This document shows, one piece after another, positions 47,089 to 60,107 of a stretch of DNA of 64,000 bases; positions within the stretch are counted from its first letter, which is position 1; the number at the start of each line of letters is the position of its first letter. The translations under genes and the position numbers were made by a program. The DNA lies in the NCBI RefSeq assembly GCF_000208745.1, contig NC_030853.1, forward strand, positions 28,976,843 through 29,040,842. The letters run 5' to 3'. The notes beneath the pieces were generated by a model that was not told where the DNA came from, did not search any database, and saw only the letters and a program-made list of their open reading frames with translations. Source of the stretch: Theobroma cacao (lineage: Eukaryota; Streptophyta; Magnoliopsida; Malvales; Malvaceae).

Positions 47089-47811
47089 TTTTCACCACTT
47101 CCACACTCCAATATTCGCAATTTCGCATAAAATATATATGCGAGGTAATTGTAAATCAATCAGGAAATGGACGGATTCGACTAGGTTAACATGAGAATTG
47201 GAATCCTCTTTCTTTATTTGGTTGAAAGTGGCGAACTATATCCAATAAAATTGGAACACGTGGAGGAGTCTGAGTTAGAGAAATGACCGGGCCTCACGCC
47301 GACGCGTCCTTACTTTTTACTGCTAAAAGTTGTTGGTAAGTGGCAACCAAGCACCCCAACCCAATTTCTGCCGTTCTAATATTTTTGGATTAGATTTTCA
47401 CAAATTAGAGAAAATAAGGAACTTTAGTTCAAAATACTCCCACTTCAATTCAAGCTGGAAGACTCTTTCCTGTTCCACTGAGAATTTTCAAAGGAAAAAA
47501 TGGCACATCCCCCTTTTCTAATGTTATCTATCTCGTGTATGTTATGATTGATTAATAGATTGGGCGAAGCTGCAAACCTCCAAACTTTAAAGTAAGAAGA
47601 ACCCAGAGCTTGGCTCAGCCCAAGCAACTATCACCTGTTGAACAACCCACCATCATAGACCATACTCTCTATACTAGTATGCAGAATCTTATTGAACTGG
47701 GAAATGTTATAGACTTCCATTTATGCAAACTTTTAGTTTGAGTTCGGTGTGATCAATTATTTGAAGAAGCTATGAATCAGCTGGACCACTTATCAGAGAA
47801 GTGAGGAATTT
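47089..47811. promoter_or_regulatory. bHLH upstream / ETFB downstream region
   Basis: Promoter of the minus-strand bHLH gene and 3' end of ETFB. AACACGTGGAGG with a G-box (CACGTG) occurs at about 47259-47264. No further gene. Confidence 0.45.
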
Positions 47812-50474
47812 TCAAATTACATGAGCTTCATTTCGAAGCTTGTCGATTAGCTCATCAACCGAAGACAGAATTACTCCTGCTTTTCTCTTGGGCGGTTCTG
47901 TGACTTGAACGACCTCTAAATCAGATTTGATTTCCACATTCAACTCTTCCGGTGTATATTTCTTTATGGGCTTCGATTTTGCCTTCATTATGTTGGGAAG
48001 GGTTGCATATCTTGGCTGGTTCAGTCTTAGATCAGTGCTGCAGATGACAGACAAAAAGTCAACCTTAACAGGAATTTTGTTACACAAAATGCATATGCAC
48101 TAAAACTAGAAGTGATAATGCAGACAACTGATTGTTAATAACAAATTATTTCGAGTATTATCTTCTATACAGATTACCAAAGGCAGTTGGTTTTTGTTTA
48201 CGTGGTGGAAACCTATGCATGATTTGTTTTCTCCAGAACATTTGCTGTACTGCAAATACAGTACCACCATCCCTCACCCACCACCAACACCACCACCATA
48301 ACTGAAATATATAAAATAAAACCTAGTGTACAGCTTTAGAACAGATTCATGAGGTTACATGCCTGGCTGCATGAAAAAAGAATTCATGAACTCTTCCAGT
48401 CCTTTCTGCCAAAATCACTACATGTTATTTACAAAACCAATTTGTATTTCACAAATCACAACAGTAAAATACTTAACATAAGCACTTTCAATAATTAACA
48501 AAATTTGTACGTATTTGTATCACATGCAACAGCTAAATGGAAAATCTTCAATATTTCGTTGTCATTAGAACAGCTTCAATGAGCCAGACCCAAATAATGG
48601 ATGTTTCACTACCTATAAATGAGCATCAAAATTTGATAGATCAGGTACTTACGTGATCACAGCAGGTAAGTCCAAACACAGTGTTTCAAGACCACCATCC
48701 ACCTCTCTATCTACAGTTACCACCTGTTTCTCCTTGTCCAGCACAACCTACTAAAAAGCAGCAGTCAGAATCATAAAAACATTTGACATACAAACAGAGA
48801 TATTAGATATGAAAACCACACAATAAGAGAGTTACTGGTAAGAATATCAGCCTAATTAATAGTAATAAGAATAAAAGCCCATACAATTCTACAGCTCTTT
48901 CACCTTGACATACTAATACTGCTAACATCCAAACAATCTCAAAAACTCCTCTTATGACCTTTGGTCAGTTCTAATCAAACAAAAGATGATTGTAAATCAA
49001 AGAACAAGCTTCATATGAAAACATATGTTATCAACAGAAAAAAAAAAAAGAGTAAAAAATAATGCAGCAGTAGAAGAGTAGTTCCTGAATATGTATACTG
49101 CTGAACCAACCTTTGAAGCAAAGGTTCCTTGTGGCCATCCAAGCAGCCCAGCTATCATTTGCCCTGTTTGATTGCAGTCATCATCAATTGCCTACACAAG
49201 AATCCTGATAATAAGAAACAATGATTTTCCAAAAGAATTTCTTCTACCAAAGAGGTAAAAAAGAACAAGAAAACAAGTTCCACTAATAAATACTAACAAA
49301 CCAATGGCCTAAGATAAAATGTCCAAAATCCAGTAAATTTAACAGCAACATACTCATTGAAGGCTCAAACATAAAGAGAAACTTCACCATGTTACTGAAA
49401 TAAACGCCTAGCATGCCCCTTGCCAAATAAGAAGGTGGGACACAAAAAGAACCTAAATTTCAGTACAAGTTAAAATTACATATTCTTTACCCAAGAAACT
49501 CTACTCAGCTATGACCATTTTGAATACTTTAACTTAATCGAGCTTATGACCAGACTTACAGGGGACTGAAGACCAATACTTTAAAACTGGAAGCATCATT
49601 CCCATTCATTTTACTCCATCTTTTCAGTAATCAATTGAAATGGGAAATGAACAAGCACATAAAACCATACACCCAATATGAATCTGCAATAACGTTCAAC
49701 ATTCATTAAAGACCAAATAAAAACCTGCATTTCTATTAACAATCTCCAGCTCAATCGGGAAAAAACAAAATGTACAACTATTCTGCTACATAAAACCATT
49801 GAACCAAACACCCAGAAGAATTTGAAGATCAAAACTTTCCCCATATCTAAAACAATCCCAAGTAACAAAACAGAACCTTTAAACACCCCCAATTCAAACT
49901 ACCACTAAACCAAACATCTCGGAACCTTTAAAAAAAATCATTAAAAACCTCAGAACAATTAAAAACAATGAAAAATAAGAGGAAGACAAAACCTGCTTTC
50001 CAAGAATGAGCAACCCAGGATTCTCAACCCCAACAAGCTTCTTCAAAATCTTAGCAACAGTGAGGGGAATCAATTCACGAGCAGCTTCCACGTGGATCCC
50101 TCTATCAGCACCCATAGCAAGACTCGTCCGCAGAGTATCCACACAGTTGGCGAGTCCCATACTAACCGCCACAACCTCCTTTGCCAACCCAGCTTCTTTA
50201 ATTCTCAAAGCCTCTTCCAAAGCTATCTCGCAAAACGGATTCATGGACATCTTCACGTTCTGGGTCTCAACCCCACTCTACCAAAAACAGAAAAACAAAC
50301 CAAACCATTTTTTTTTTTTTTTTGTGGAAATTTCAGTGAAATGAGAAATTAAAAGTTTGGGTTCGATAAATCGATTGATTGGTATGGTTTTATCATTTCT
50401 TTTACCTTGTCGGGTTTGACTCTGATCTTAACGGCGTAGTCCACGACTCGCTTTACGGCTACCATTATCTTCAT
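47812..50474 (-). CDS. ETFB: electron transfer flavoprotein beta subunit
   Basis: Minus-strand exons 50474-50406, 50277-49993, 49191-49111, 48747-48653 and 48037-47812 give a 251-aa protein, the length known for plant ETF-beta. It starts [20 protein letters not shown] and has [17 protein letters not shown], the nucleotide-binding MGADRGIHV region, and the recognition-loop block [12 protein letters not shown]. The C-terminal block [19 protein letters not shown] follows. With ETF-alpha it carries electrons from mitochondrial dehydrogenases (isovaleryl-CoA and 2-hydroxyglutarate dehydrogenases) to ETF:quinone oxidoreductase during branched-chain amino acid and lysine breakdown. No cleavable presequence is visible, as usual for this subunit. 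All frames and splice sites are clean. Confidence 0.96.
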
Positions 50475-52883
50475 GGTTGGCAGCTCTTTCTCTTTGCCGT
50501 CGTTTTGGTCTTCGATGTTAGAGCTTTGGTAATGGAAGCTGAGACGTAGAGAGCTAAAACGTCTCAGCAGAAGAATTAAAAAAAAAAATTGGAAGTTAAG
50601 CGAATTTTGGAAGAAAATCTCGTACTCTTTTGTCTCCTCGTCAAGTTAAAATGATGTTCTTCTATTACCGGATTTACCGTAATTAACATTTTTATTTTTG
50701 TAATTTTTTTATTGGATTCGGAGAGCCCAAAAGGGGAGTTAAAACTGAGCCCCAGCCCAATTATTAAATCAAAAACTGAATTTATATTATTGGGCCTATC
50801 AGAGATTTGACCCAATGAGCTCCTAGACGAAATGGGCCCATACAGAAAAGGCCAGAAAGGACTACAATCTTTGATTTTGTTTTGTTTTGTTTTTCATAAC
50901 ACATAATAAAAGGGTAAGGTGAGCAATCGGCCAAGTTCTGTGCATCTACTGTCATTTAGGGGTAAGCTTTCTGATACTTGGTGAGGGTAGGGGCCTGGGG
51001 CTGACCTACTTCTTATTGTATAATTCCTTCTCTTGTTTGGCTTGTTGTTTCTTGTATTCTTCTCCCCTTCTATGTTATCTTTTGTTCTTTGTTTTCTCTG
51101 CTGCATATTGCAGCTCTCAATGTACTTTGTAACAGGCTGGTCCTGCTCTCTTTTTATCATTGAATTCCATTTATCTAAAAGGATAAAATATACTGGACAA
51201 GAACACAATCATCTTATACAAAATTTTCCCCTTCTCCCAATCTAAGCTTCTCTACAAGAAAATAATTTTGCAATCTCATCACACAAAGTGATGGAGTTAT
51301 GGCGCCATTTTTTTTACCCAATTGTAGTATCTTTATATATTTTTTCCATCCAAATGAATCCCAACACACCACAAGCCCTGAGGGTTGCAACAGTTATCAT
51401 ATCTTTGCCCATGCTTACAAGCACATGGGTGAAACAAAGTTTTGGGTGATATGTTGTTTTGCCTTGTGAAGAGCCACTAAAGGGCAAAACAAGTAACATA
51501 GAATTTCCGTTTTAATAGCAGTCTAAAGGTAGATTATGTGTCTGCTAGTGACAGGAAAATGGAAATCAGGAACAAAAGAGTGTGGCTTTGTACTTTAGAT
51601 CTCCACAAGGTATTGAGAAGATCTAATGTATTTGTATACGTACCATTTAACTCTTTAGTTTCACTGCAACAATATATGGAGGGTTTTTTTTTTTTCTTTC
51701 TGTCCTTTTGACACCTTGAAGAAGCTGCATCCTTATTGTCTCCGGTCTCCCAGTTTCCAACTCTTTCCCCCATATATTTGATTCTCTTTGCATTTACTTT
51801 TTGAAGAGTTTGTCACCAAAATGTGGAAACACGGAGCTCAGGTTAAAATTTTTCCAGGCGGAAATAAGTGTTGTTGAATTACACACACCCTTGACTTGAC
51901 CAGGAGGAAGACCTTGAAAGGCTTGCACATTACGCCATTAATATTTGAAGAATCTTCAATTTCGCAGTAGGACCATTGAGGTTTTCCATAAGGTCTATCG
52001 TTGACCCTGGGAACTGTTGATTGCAAAGGAAGATCTAAAGAAAGAATGAAGGGTATAAGAAAATTGAAAAAGAAAATGGACTTGATGATTACTCCAAACC
52101 TAACAAGGAAAAAGAAATGGAAAACCATCAACCTCACAGGCAGGGGTATTACAACTTCAATTTAAGATCTCTTGTTCTCCAGGCAGTTGAGTTGGAACAA
52201 GTGACATTGACTAGGTATACTTAATTGGTGACTCATGGTATTGATTACTATGCAGTGATATGGTAAAAGAATTTAGTAATGGTTTGGGATACCTAAACTT
52301 CTGATAATAGTTCCATTTTCAAAAGCTAAACTAGCTGATTCTTACAGGCTGGAAATTTATAGTGTACTTGAGAAGAATTAGAACCATTACCAACCGAGAC
52401 CAAACCATATATTCTTTGTTCAACAACCATAACATTATTGGCAATAGAAGTTGGTAGCTATCGGATTCTCTAATTTGAAGAGGACCCCCTTGCTGCCAGC
52501 TAAATCAATTGAAGGGGACCTCCCCCCTTCTACCACTTCTTTCATAATCTCCCTCTCTGTCTCTATGTCAAAGCAAAAATGAGACAAATACTTGATGCAA
52601 TCAAGGAAAGAAATAAAAATTAACAAAGAACTGTATAAAAAGGAAGTGGTTCTTTAAGCAATGAATAATGATGCTCATAATCATGGCTGTAAGTCATTTG
52701 AGAACACAATGGACCAGCCCCCTACCCCAAGTCATTATAATTTATAAACCCCAGAAAGAAATTCAAATAAAATAATGATTTTCAATTTCAATTGGAACAT
52801 TTCTATGTCACAAATTTAATTGTCTCTCAACATATAAAAAATCTCTATGGAAAAAAAAAAAAAAGAACCCTAAAACTCTGGTC
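50475..52883. other. intergenic region between ETFB promoter and ATL 3' end
   Basis: The part next to 50475 carries the ETFB leader and promoter. The rest is AT-rich with no gene recognised; short ORFs on both strands lack family features. Confidence 0.4.
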
Positions 52884-53948
52884 TTATGGCTCCAAATAAA
52901 CAGGTAAAACTGCACTTTTGGATCCTCTGCCATGACCAAAAGAAAAGAAAGATCTTCTCACTCTGCTACTGCAACCTTCAATGGGGCTAACCTCACTGAC
53001 TTGCCTGTTCTGTCTTATAGCTTCTTGAATTGCTAAATAGAGCTGCCGATCTGCGGATGAATCCATTGAGATAGACCTCCTTACTGGCTGAATTGCGAAC
53101 TGGTCATCTTTACCTCTGATGTCAATGCATTCATCTCCCATGCTAGTACCTTTATGAAACTTCCTTTCCTTTTTCTGCACAATTCTCTGCTCCAACTTCC
53201 TTGGTGAAGGACTAATTGACCGCGTCGATAACTCCCCTGAGTTCAGTCTTTCTTGTGCGCCAAGCAATATTTGATCAGTAGAACTATGGTTACCTAATTC
53301 AATCACCACAAAATCTTCATCACCGCTAATAACATTTTCGGTATATGGATTTGGATCTTGTGGTGTTGTGCTTGGAGCAATGATTTGGTCAACTGGGAAC
53401 CGATTAGTACTCGAAATGCTTGTTCTGCAAAGTGGACAATTGGCATTGTTCTGAAGCCAAACATCAATGCAATCAATGTGAAAAACATGGCTGCAGTTTG
53501 GTATTATTCTCAGCTTCTCATCTTCCTGGAACTCATTCAAGCAAACTGCGCATTCACAAAAGCTTCTTTCTCCAAAATATCTGTTGTTCCCACCTTTCTT
53601 GAATTGAAATATTGGGATTGACCTTATCACAGATTCATCAAGTCCTCTTTGTTCCACTGCTGGAGAGTATGCCATTAAAGGGTCTTGGTGTTGTCTTCGA
53701 GATAAAGAAAATCGCCTTAGAAGATCAATCCTGTGCCAATTGAGGCAGCACTTGATGACAAAGATATAGTAGCTGACTAACAAGAAAGCTGTAGCTAAAA
53801 TTCCTATGACAGCAATAGCTATAATGGGAAAACTTGTATCTGATGAATGCAAATGAGGCCCCAAGATTGAGTTTCCTGGACTCGTGATTGGAGAAAGAGC
53901 TTGTGAGACTCGGATCGTGTTCGTGTAGCTTTTGCTTACAAGATCCAT
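52884..53948 (-). CDS. ATL16: ATL1/ATL16-like RING-H2 E3 ubiquitin ligase
   Basis: Intronless gene of 354 aa, as is normal for ATL proteins. It has an N-terminal membrane segment at about 40-65 (FPIIAIAVIGILATAFLLVS), the basic stretch after it, the GLD signature at 102-104 (RGLDESVI), and a RING-H2 domain with ligands C133, C136, C152, H154, H157, C160, C171 and C174, including the PxC...W spacing (P150, W164). A long C-terminus follows with serine-rich and basic patches. The predicted role is a membrane-anchored E3 ligase; members of this group act in defence and stress signalling. The start MDLVSKSY at 53948 is the first ATG; the frame is open further upstream only through a TTG. The symbol refers to the nearest Arabidopsis subgroup, from memory. 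Confidence 0.92.
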   Translation of the reverse strand: MDLVSKSYTNTIRVSQALSPITSPGNSILGPHLHSSDTSFPIIAIAVIGILATAFLLVSYYIFVIKCCLNWHRIDLLRRFSLSRRQHQDPLMAYSPAVEQRGLDESVIRSIPIFQFKKGGNNRYFGERSFCECAVCLNEFQEDEKLRIIPNCSHVFHIDCIDVWLQNNANCPLCRTSISSTNRFPVDQIIAPSTTPQDPNPYTENVISGDEDFVVIELGNHSSTDQILLGAQERLNSGELSTRSISPSPRKLEQRIVQKKERKFHKGTSMGDECIDIRGKDDQFAIQPVRRSISMDSSADRQLYLAIQEAIRQNRQVSEVSPIEGCSSRVRRSFFSFGHGRGSKSAVLPVYLEP

Positions 53949-56900
53949 GAAAAACGAGTTGTCAAACAATGCAAAGAAAAGGGTCTGCCCGGATTTTGAA
54001 AACAATCAAACATGCAAAATTTTATACCGGAAAGAAAGAAAGAAAAAAAAAAACTGTTTCAGAAACTAGAAATGATATTGCAAACGAGAACCTCTTGTTA
54101 TGTCCTTGAAATCCATTGAAACACAAACAAAGAAAAAAGCAAGAAAGAGTCAATCAAAGCTAAACAAGACGGAGAACAAGCATGGAGTTGATAAACATAG
54201 ATTTGGAATGAGACAGGTGGAGTCAAGGAAGCAGCAAAGAACATGGAGAAGAGAGGATGAAGAGAGAAAACCCAGGTCGACTTTAAATGAGGGAGGCGTT
54301 AAAAGGGGGACAAGAAAGGGCTCCAATATTAAATTAAATCTTTATTTAAAGGAGAGAAAGAAAGAAAGCCTGAAACGAGAGTACGTAGTTGGTGAATTTC
54401 TCTCAGGTTTCCACGAGAAGTTTGGCTACAAAAAAAAAAAAAGTGTTTCAGACTTTCAGTGTCTCGATTATTGTACGTGTTTCTTGTGTTTTTTTTTTAA
54501 GATTTTTCCATTGTTATTATGTACAGCAGCAGCGTATGGGGGAATCGAAAAATGGAGGGGGGACTCAATAGAATGGATTGGCTCACCACAATGAATGATA
54601 GGGGCTTGACATAAACGTAGGAATCAAGTTGGTGGGGGGACCAAGAATAAGACATCAAATTTATCATTTGATTCAAAGCTGATGATCTCTGATGATTTGA
54701 AGTTTGAACTTAAAAAGTCTTAAAGGGCTTTCTATTAACATGTGAAATTAAATTTCTGTCTTACAACAGTCAAGTGACCACCAAAAATTACTGCAAACCA
54801 TCATTTTCTTTTCTTCTGATAATCAAAGATTGATTGTGTGGTGATTTCTTTTCCATTGCAAATGATTCTTTCATCCTCACTATTACCAAACATGTGCTAC
54901 AAGCATCTACTCCAATCCACTGTTTCAATTCCTTTCCTCATGGGGTCTGAGGTAATTAAGGGATTTCACTCTAAACTATGGACATCCTTTTTTTTCTTTT
55001 CTGTGAGAAGAAAGGATAGCAAGAGCAGACAAGCCATGACAATGTCTTTTTTAGCATAATCTTACTTGCTAAGTAACCATCACTAAAACAAAACGTGATA
55101 GACTATTTGTAGGAGCCAGTTAATAGAGACGGGATGATACAATGGCAGATTAAAATCAAATCACCAAAAAGAGAGTAGGTTGGGAAACTGCTAAATTTAA
55201 AGCATGATTGATTAGTTTTGATAAGAGCACAATAATTTTTAGCAACTCTTTTGTGTAGATTGAGATGATATACCTTTCAATACGAAACTACCAAACAGTA
55301 CTACGTAATAATTTCAACATTAGGTTACCCATCATCCTAGTTTGATGAACAATAAAACAGAATCTACCTTGTGAAATTATATCAAACTCACAAACCTAAT
55401 CTAAAGTACAAACAATTAATTAGAATCAATAAATAGGTTGGCATGTATCAATTGGGTGTACAAGTTTAAGGGGTAATGATTTTAAAAAACACTTGACTTT
55501 TCATGCACTCATCCTTTTGTCAATCATCATCAATCATAAAGCAAAAAACAAAAGTCTCAAAGTCACATGCAACCCACCAATTTATTTAACTTTTTTGCAA
55601 TTTTGCCAAAAATCCTCCTATCTGATTGAAAATTTGTCGATTACCCTTCATATCTAACCTTGCATTTACACTATACAAAGCTTTTACAAGTCTCATCCCG
55701 CTTTCCCAATTTGAAAAATCCTCAAAGATTTCAAGAGCAACAAAGCAAAGAAGCCTACACGCTTTGGGATGGTTTCTACTGGTGGGGTCCCGATCCTGGT
55801 AGCCACCCAAAAAAACTCTAGTCTTTCACAGGGAAAGTCAAATCTGTGAACAATGATCCCAACCCAAAGTAAAGGGTAGGGCCACGAACAAAAATACAGA
55901 ACCGACACTCTCCATATTTTGCGTGTTGACAAGTTTTAGAAAGACAAAAACCCAGCCCCAAGTGAGGTAAGAAAAACAGTCACGCTTTCTCTCTCTCTTT
56001 TTTATAAAAAGTGTGCATATCCAACTTATTCAGTCAAAGGCTGTGTGCCCCCAGCAAAGAAACGTCTTCTACCCTAGTAGAAAAATTTCCATCGGTGAAG
56101 ACTTTTTGTTCACATCACCATCACAGGATTAGTATTAATATCCTAGTGAACGTTATAGAGATGATCTAAAAGGTTCAAAAACCTTCTTTAGTTTGCTTAA
56201 GTAAAGAATGTTTGCCTCAATAAATAAATAAGAACAGTTGAAGGGTGGGTATGAAAGCATGAAACTAGTTACGCCAGAACCAATAATTCATGTTAATTAA
56301 TTACTTTCGTCTACATTGTTAACCTATTATAGGTATTAAGCATCTTGAATATAACTAGCTTGTGAAACAAGGGCTATACTTGGCTCATACAAGTGGGTTT
56401 TTTCCCTGGTGTAAATTAGATTATCCCAGTTTACATTCTCTTGATTCATGTAGGGGAGGCGCCCTATACCTATTGCTTTTCTTTTATTAGCAAATAGAAA
56501 GGATATAGTACATGCAAGGCTAGATTTCTTAGCCTTGTAAACCAACATTACTGTTCACCCCAACTTTTACATTCACAACAAGAAGTTTCGTTTCGAGGAT
56601 AATGTTATTTATATTTTTTGTCATTTTCTTTTTTTTTCATTCTCTATTATTGCTGTATATCTTGTCCATTTTCTCAAGAAACGTTTTTATGATTCTACCA
56701 AATTTCCGCCACAAATTTATCATCTTGGCATGCAATTAATTCAGCTCGTCCTTTCTCCCATATGCTTGCATCGGCACTACGCCAGGGTTCCCTCAGCTTT
56801 TTGTTGAACTTGGGCAGAACCATTTCAACTTTCAAGCCATTGTCCTCAAGTATTGTTGGGAGAAGGAATTAGTCATGGTCCCTTAATTGATATGAGTATG

Positions 56901-57066
56901 ATAGTTCAACTATCACTCTCTTAAAGTAAGAGCACATTCATTCACCAGAAAAAGAAGTTTTATACTTGAAATTAACTTGATGAATTGTTCAAAAGAGGAA
57001 GACTATCCCATTCTGTGCCGATTCTTAATGCACAGAAAGAAATGATAAATGAATAAGTTAAACATA

Positions 57067-57068
<2 letters not shown>
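53949..57068. other. ATL upstream region and intergenic DNA
   Basis: The first about 650 bp are purine-rich and probably hold the ATL leader and promoter. Beyond it no gene or element was recognised. Confidence 0.4.

Positions 57069-57100
<32 letters not shown>
57069..57100. repeat. (AT)16 microsatellite
   Basis: Uninterrupted AT dinucleotide tract. Confidence 0.95.
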
Positions 57101-57102
<2 letters not shown>

Positions 57103-58225
57103 CTTCTCATTAATCTAACTTTGGATAATTTTAATTGATGAGTGGTGGATTCCTTTATTTACCAATGTCCAACAAAGTGAAGACATTACATTGACTATTC
57201 AAACTCCATCAATATTAGGCCAATTCAATGGTTGTGATTGATGAGATTCTAAATTGAACCACATGCAAAAGCATATAATAATAGGCTATACCACAAAGAA
57301 TATACTACAAAATAAATGCATTAGATAAAGCTTATAAATGAAAATTGGCACATGGGAAAGGGGGGAGGAGGCAGCAGCAACAGCTGTTGATGAGAGGCAG
57401 TTTACTTGGAGAAGGAGTTGGCGTCTTCATGAATTTGCGAGAATGCTTTTGTTTTTGTTGTTGCACCTGCTTGTCAGTCCGGATTTATTAATTTTTCAAT
57501 TTTTTTCTACAAACTATATATAAATAATTATTTTTTTATTTATTTGGTTGTTGTTGTTTATGTCAGTTGACTCTGTTCAAGGGTTTGTTTTTTGTTTAAT
57601 TTAATTTGACCATCAACTTCTTAAAGCAAAAATGGTAATTTTACGAAATAAACCCAATTTTATAATACTTCGATCCTCTTCTTACTTTTATATTGTTTGA
57701 TATTGTCTTATTTTCAATTATAGAACTTAATCCCTACTTATATCTAATTAGTTAATTTAATAATATTAAACTTACATGAAATTATTTGATGTGGAGACTA
57801 ATGCTGATAACTTTCAATGTCCGGTTTTGTAATAAGATTTTGGTATTGTTAGTTTTATGTTTTAGGTGTTATTTAAATCTAATCTCAGTGCTATAGTTTA
57901 GTTATGTGTTCAAATAATCTCTTTAAGAGGTTGAGAAACTTATTTTCGGTCTGTTTAGTTTTGATATAGATCGGATTTTTTATTAATTTTTTTTTATTTT
58001 ATAAAATATAAAATTAAATTGCATTATTACAACATGTAAATGAAGAATATAATAGCAAGAAGGATACCTAAAGTCTCAAAGGTGACGATTAGGTAATTCA
58101 AACTTAGAGATTTTTAATTTTAGAATTTCGAATTATAAAATTTATAATAATATAGAAAAATCTTGTATAGTGTAATCTTAATTAATTTTACTTAGCAAAG
58201 GAATTCATGGATCAAGGGCAACTGC
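57101..58225. other. AT-rich intergenic DNA
   Basis: No ORF with family features and no recognised element. Confidence 0.4.
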
Positions 58226-58475
58226 CACGTGTATAAGAAAGGTCAAAATTGATGCGTCACACCACGTGGGAGCTCACGTTGGATGACGAACTCACGTGAT
58301 CTGGGAATGGGATCTTAAAGTCTTGCACCTTTTTAACAAATTTTCAGTTTTTCACCATTGTTTTTGCAGTCGGAAACAAAAGAAAAAGGCCAAAAATAGA
58401 AAAAAAAAACGAAAAAAAGAAAAAGAGTGCATTTAAGCTTTGACTACGATGGGGCTTTGCACGTGCTGTCACGTG
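58226..58475. promoter_or_regulatory. cluster of five perfect G-boxes (CACGTG)
   Basis: CACGTG occurs at 58226, 58263, 58293, 58460 and 58470, with further ACGT cores at about 58274 and 58285. G-boxes bind plant bZIP and bHLH factors (ABF, HY5, PIF, MYC). No gene is recognised within 4 kb on either side, so the target is unknown. A TTGAC W-box-type core follows at about 58573. Confidence 0.7.
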
Positions 58476-60058
58476 CTTTGGAAGCCGACCATTGCAACTT
58501 CCCTCTTCAACAGGCGCCTTTGTCACGATTCACTCACACGCGCACACACACCGGGTCAAGCCAGTCAAAAGTTGACAATTTTTGGATTCTTTTTGCCCTT
58601 TTTTTATTTAATTTTTCTAAAAAATATTTGTCTTCACAAAAATTCTATAAAAATGTAACCCATTTGATTAAGATAAAAAAAAAATGTTGTCGGTCTAATA
58701 TACAAAGACTTCCATGGTTGAATTTCTATTGCATGAATTATTAATCTATTTGCAAACTACTAATTTACTACTGAGAAATATAAATTTTTTGGCCAAGTGA
58801 ACAAAAATATTAAATTGAATGTTTAATGGTGGGTTTTGAATTTGACTAGTCTTTATAGATATCTAGTTGTAAAGTGAAAACGAAACATTACAGATTAATT
58901 ACAGATGATACTGTCAAGAATTAATTTAATTAATTATATAAATTTATTTTTAATTATGTTAAATTAAAAAAATAATTAAATTTTATAACTATTTTAATTT
59001 TATAATTTCTCTTTTAAGTCAATGGTATAGTTGGGTCTTGTAATTAGCTAAAGATATGTAGTTCCATGTATCTTACAATGGGGGCAAACTCCACTTGACT
59101 TGACTCTTGAATTATAAGTTCATCTACACATAAAAAAAATGATAATAAGTGACATTATATTCGAACATTTTCAATGATCTTTCATTAATGCTAATTTCAA
59201 ATGCATGATCAATACCAGATATGAAGCATCTTACCATGAATGGAAAGAGGAGGCTTTTCAAAACCAAAAAAATAAATGGAAAGAGGAGCAGGGAGCAACT
59301 TTTGTATCTATAGATACTTTGGGAAATTCACAATAGACAGCCCAAAGAAAGTAAAGGTGCACTGGGCCTGAAAAATGTCCCATCGATGGACTATTCTTCG
59401 CTATTCTTCTTACTTTTCAATCCCTGCCCCCATGAAGTTACAGTGGGCCTGCATGGCCTCCGCCATTTTTGTCTTGAAGAATTTGTTTTACTGGGATCTA
59501 CTTCATGTTGCTCTGTTCAAAGGATGGCCTCATTTAGCGACGAATTTAAAATTTTAATTAAAAAATAGTTAAAAAATAATTATATAAATAGTTATATTAT
59601 ATATATTAAATTTTATATCTATAATAATAAAAAAAATTAAAAATTAAGGAGTAGCAGCCGTCATCACCCATCACCCCCTTGGCTCTACCCTTGGTTCGAT
59701 TATTTGGGTTGTAATTAACCTCGAAAAAGATCGTCTAAGAGAACACAAGCAGAAAGGTTTGGCCCCAATTTTTCTTTTATTTAATTTAGAGTTCTATCCA
59801 ATTTTTAACCACATATAACCCAACGGCTATTAACATTGAGATTTTGAATATCTTAAATGAGTTTAAATTATCTTTGAAAAAATAAATTTTGACAAGATAA
59901 ATGTAATTTGACGATTGTATTCTCTTTTAAGAGAGTTATTGTATAATATTTATACGTGAATCTCTTCTTTTTTCATTGTTTAACCTAAGCTTCCTCGATG
60001 TAAAAAAAATAAAAATAAAAGCTATTATGACTTGAAGTTTGCAATCTACTCAAATTAA

Positions 60059-60061
<3 letters not shown>
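58476..60061. other. AT-rich intergenic DNA
   Basis: No gene recognised. The two overlapping ORFs near 59375 look like chance. Confidence 0.4.

Positions 60062-60104
<43 letters not shown>
60062..60104. repeat. (TA)21 microsatellite
   Basis: Uninterrupted TA dinucleotide tract; a shorter one lies at about 60548-60567. Confidence 0.95.

Positions 60105-60107
<3 letters not shown>

Noticed and set aside
53949..54005. Extending the ATL protein upstream to 54005
   Set aside because: This would need a TTG start; the MDL start at 53948 fits the group.
58344..58744. Small protein gene beside the G-box cluster
   Set aside because: The candidate ORFs have no domain, run into low-complexity A/T sequence and overlap each other on both strands.
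59375..59568. Two overlapping 60-aa plus-strand ORFs
   Set aside because: Same DNA in two frames, no family similarity, no promoter features.
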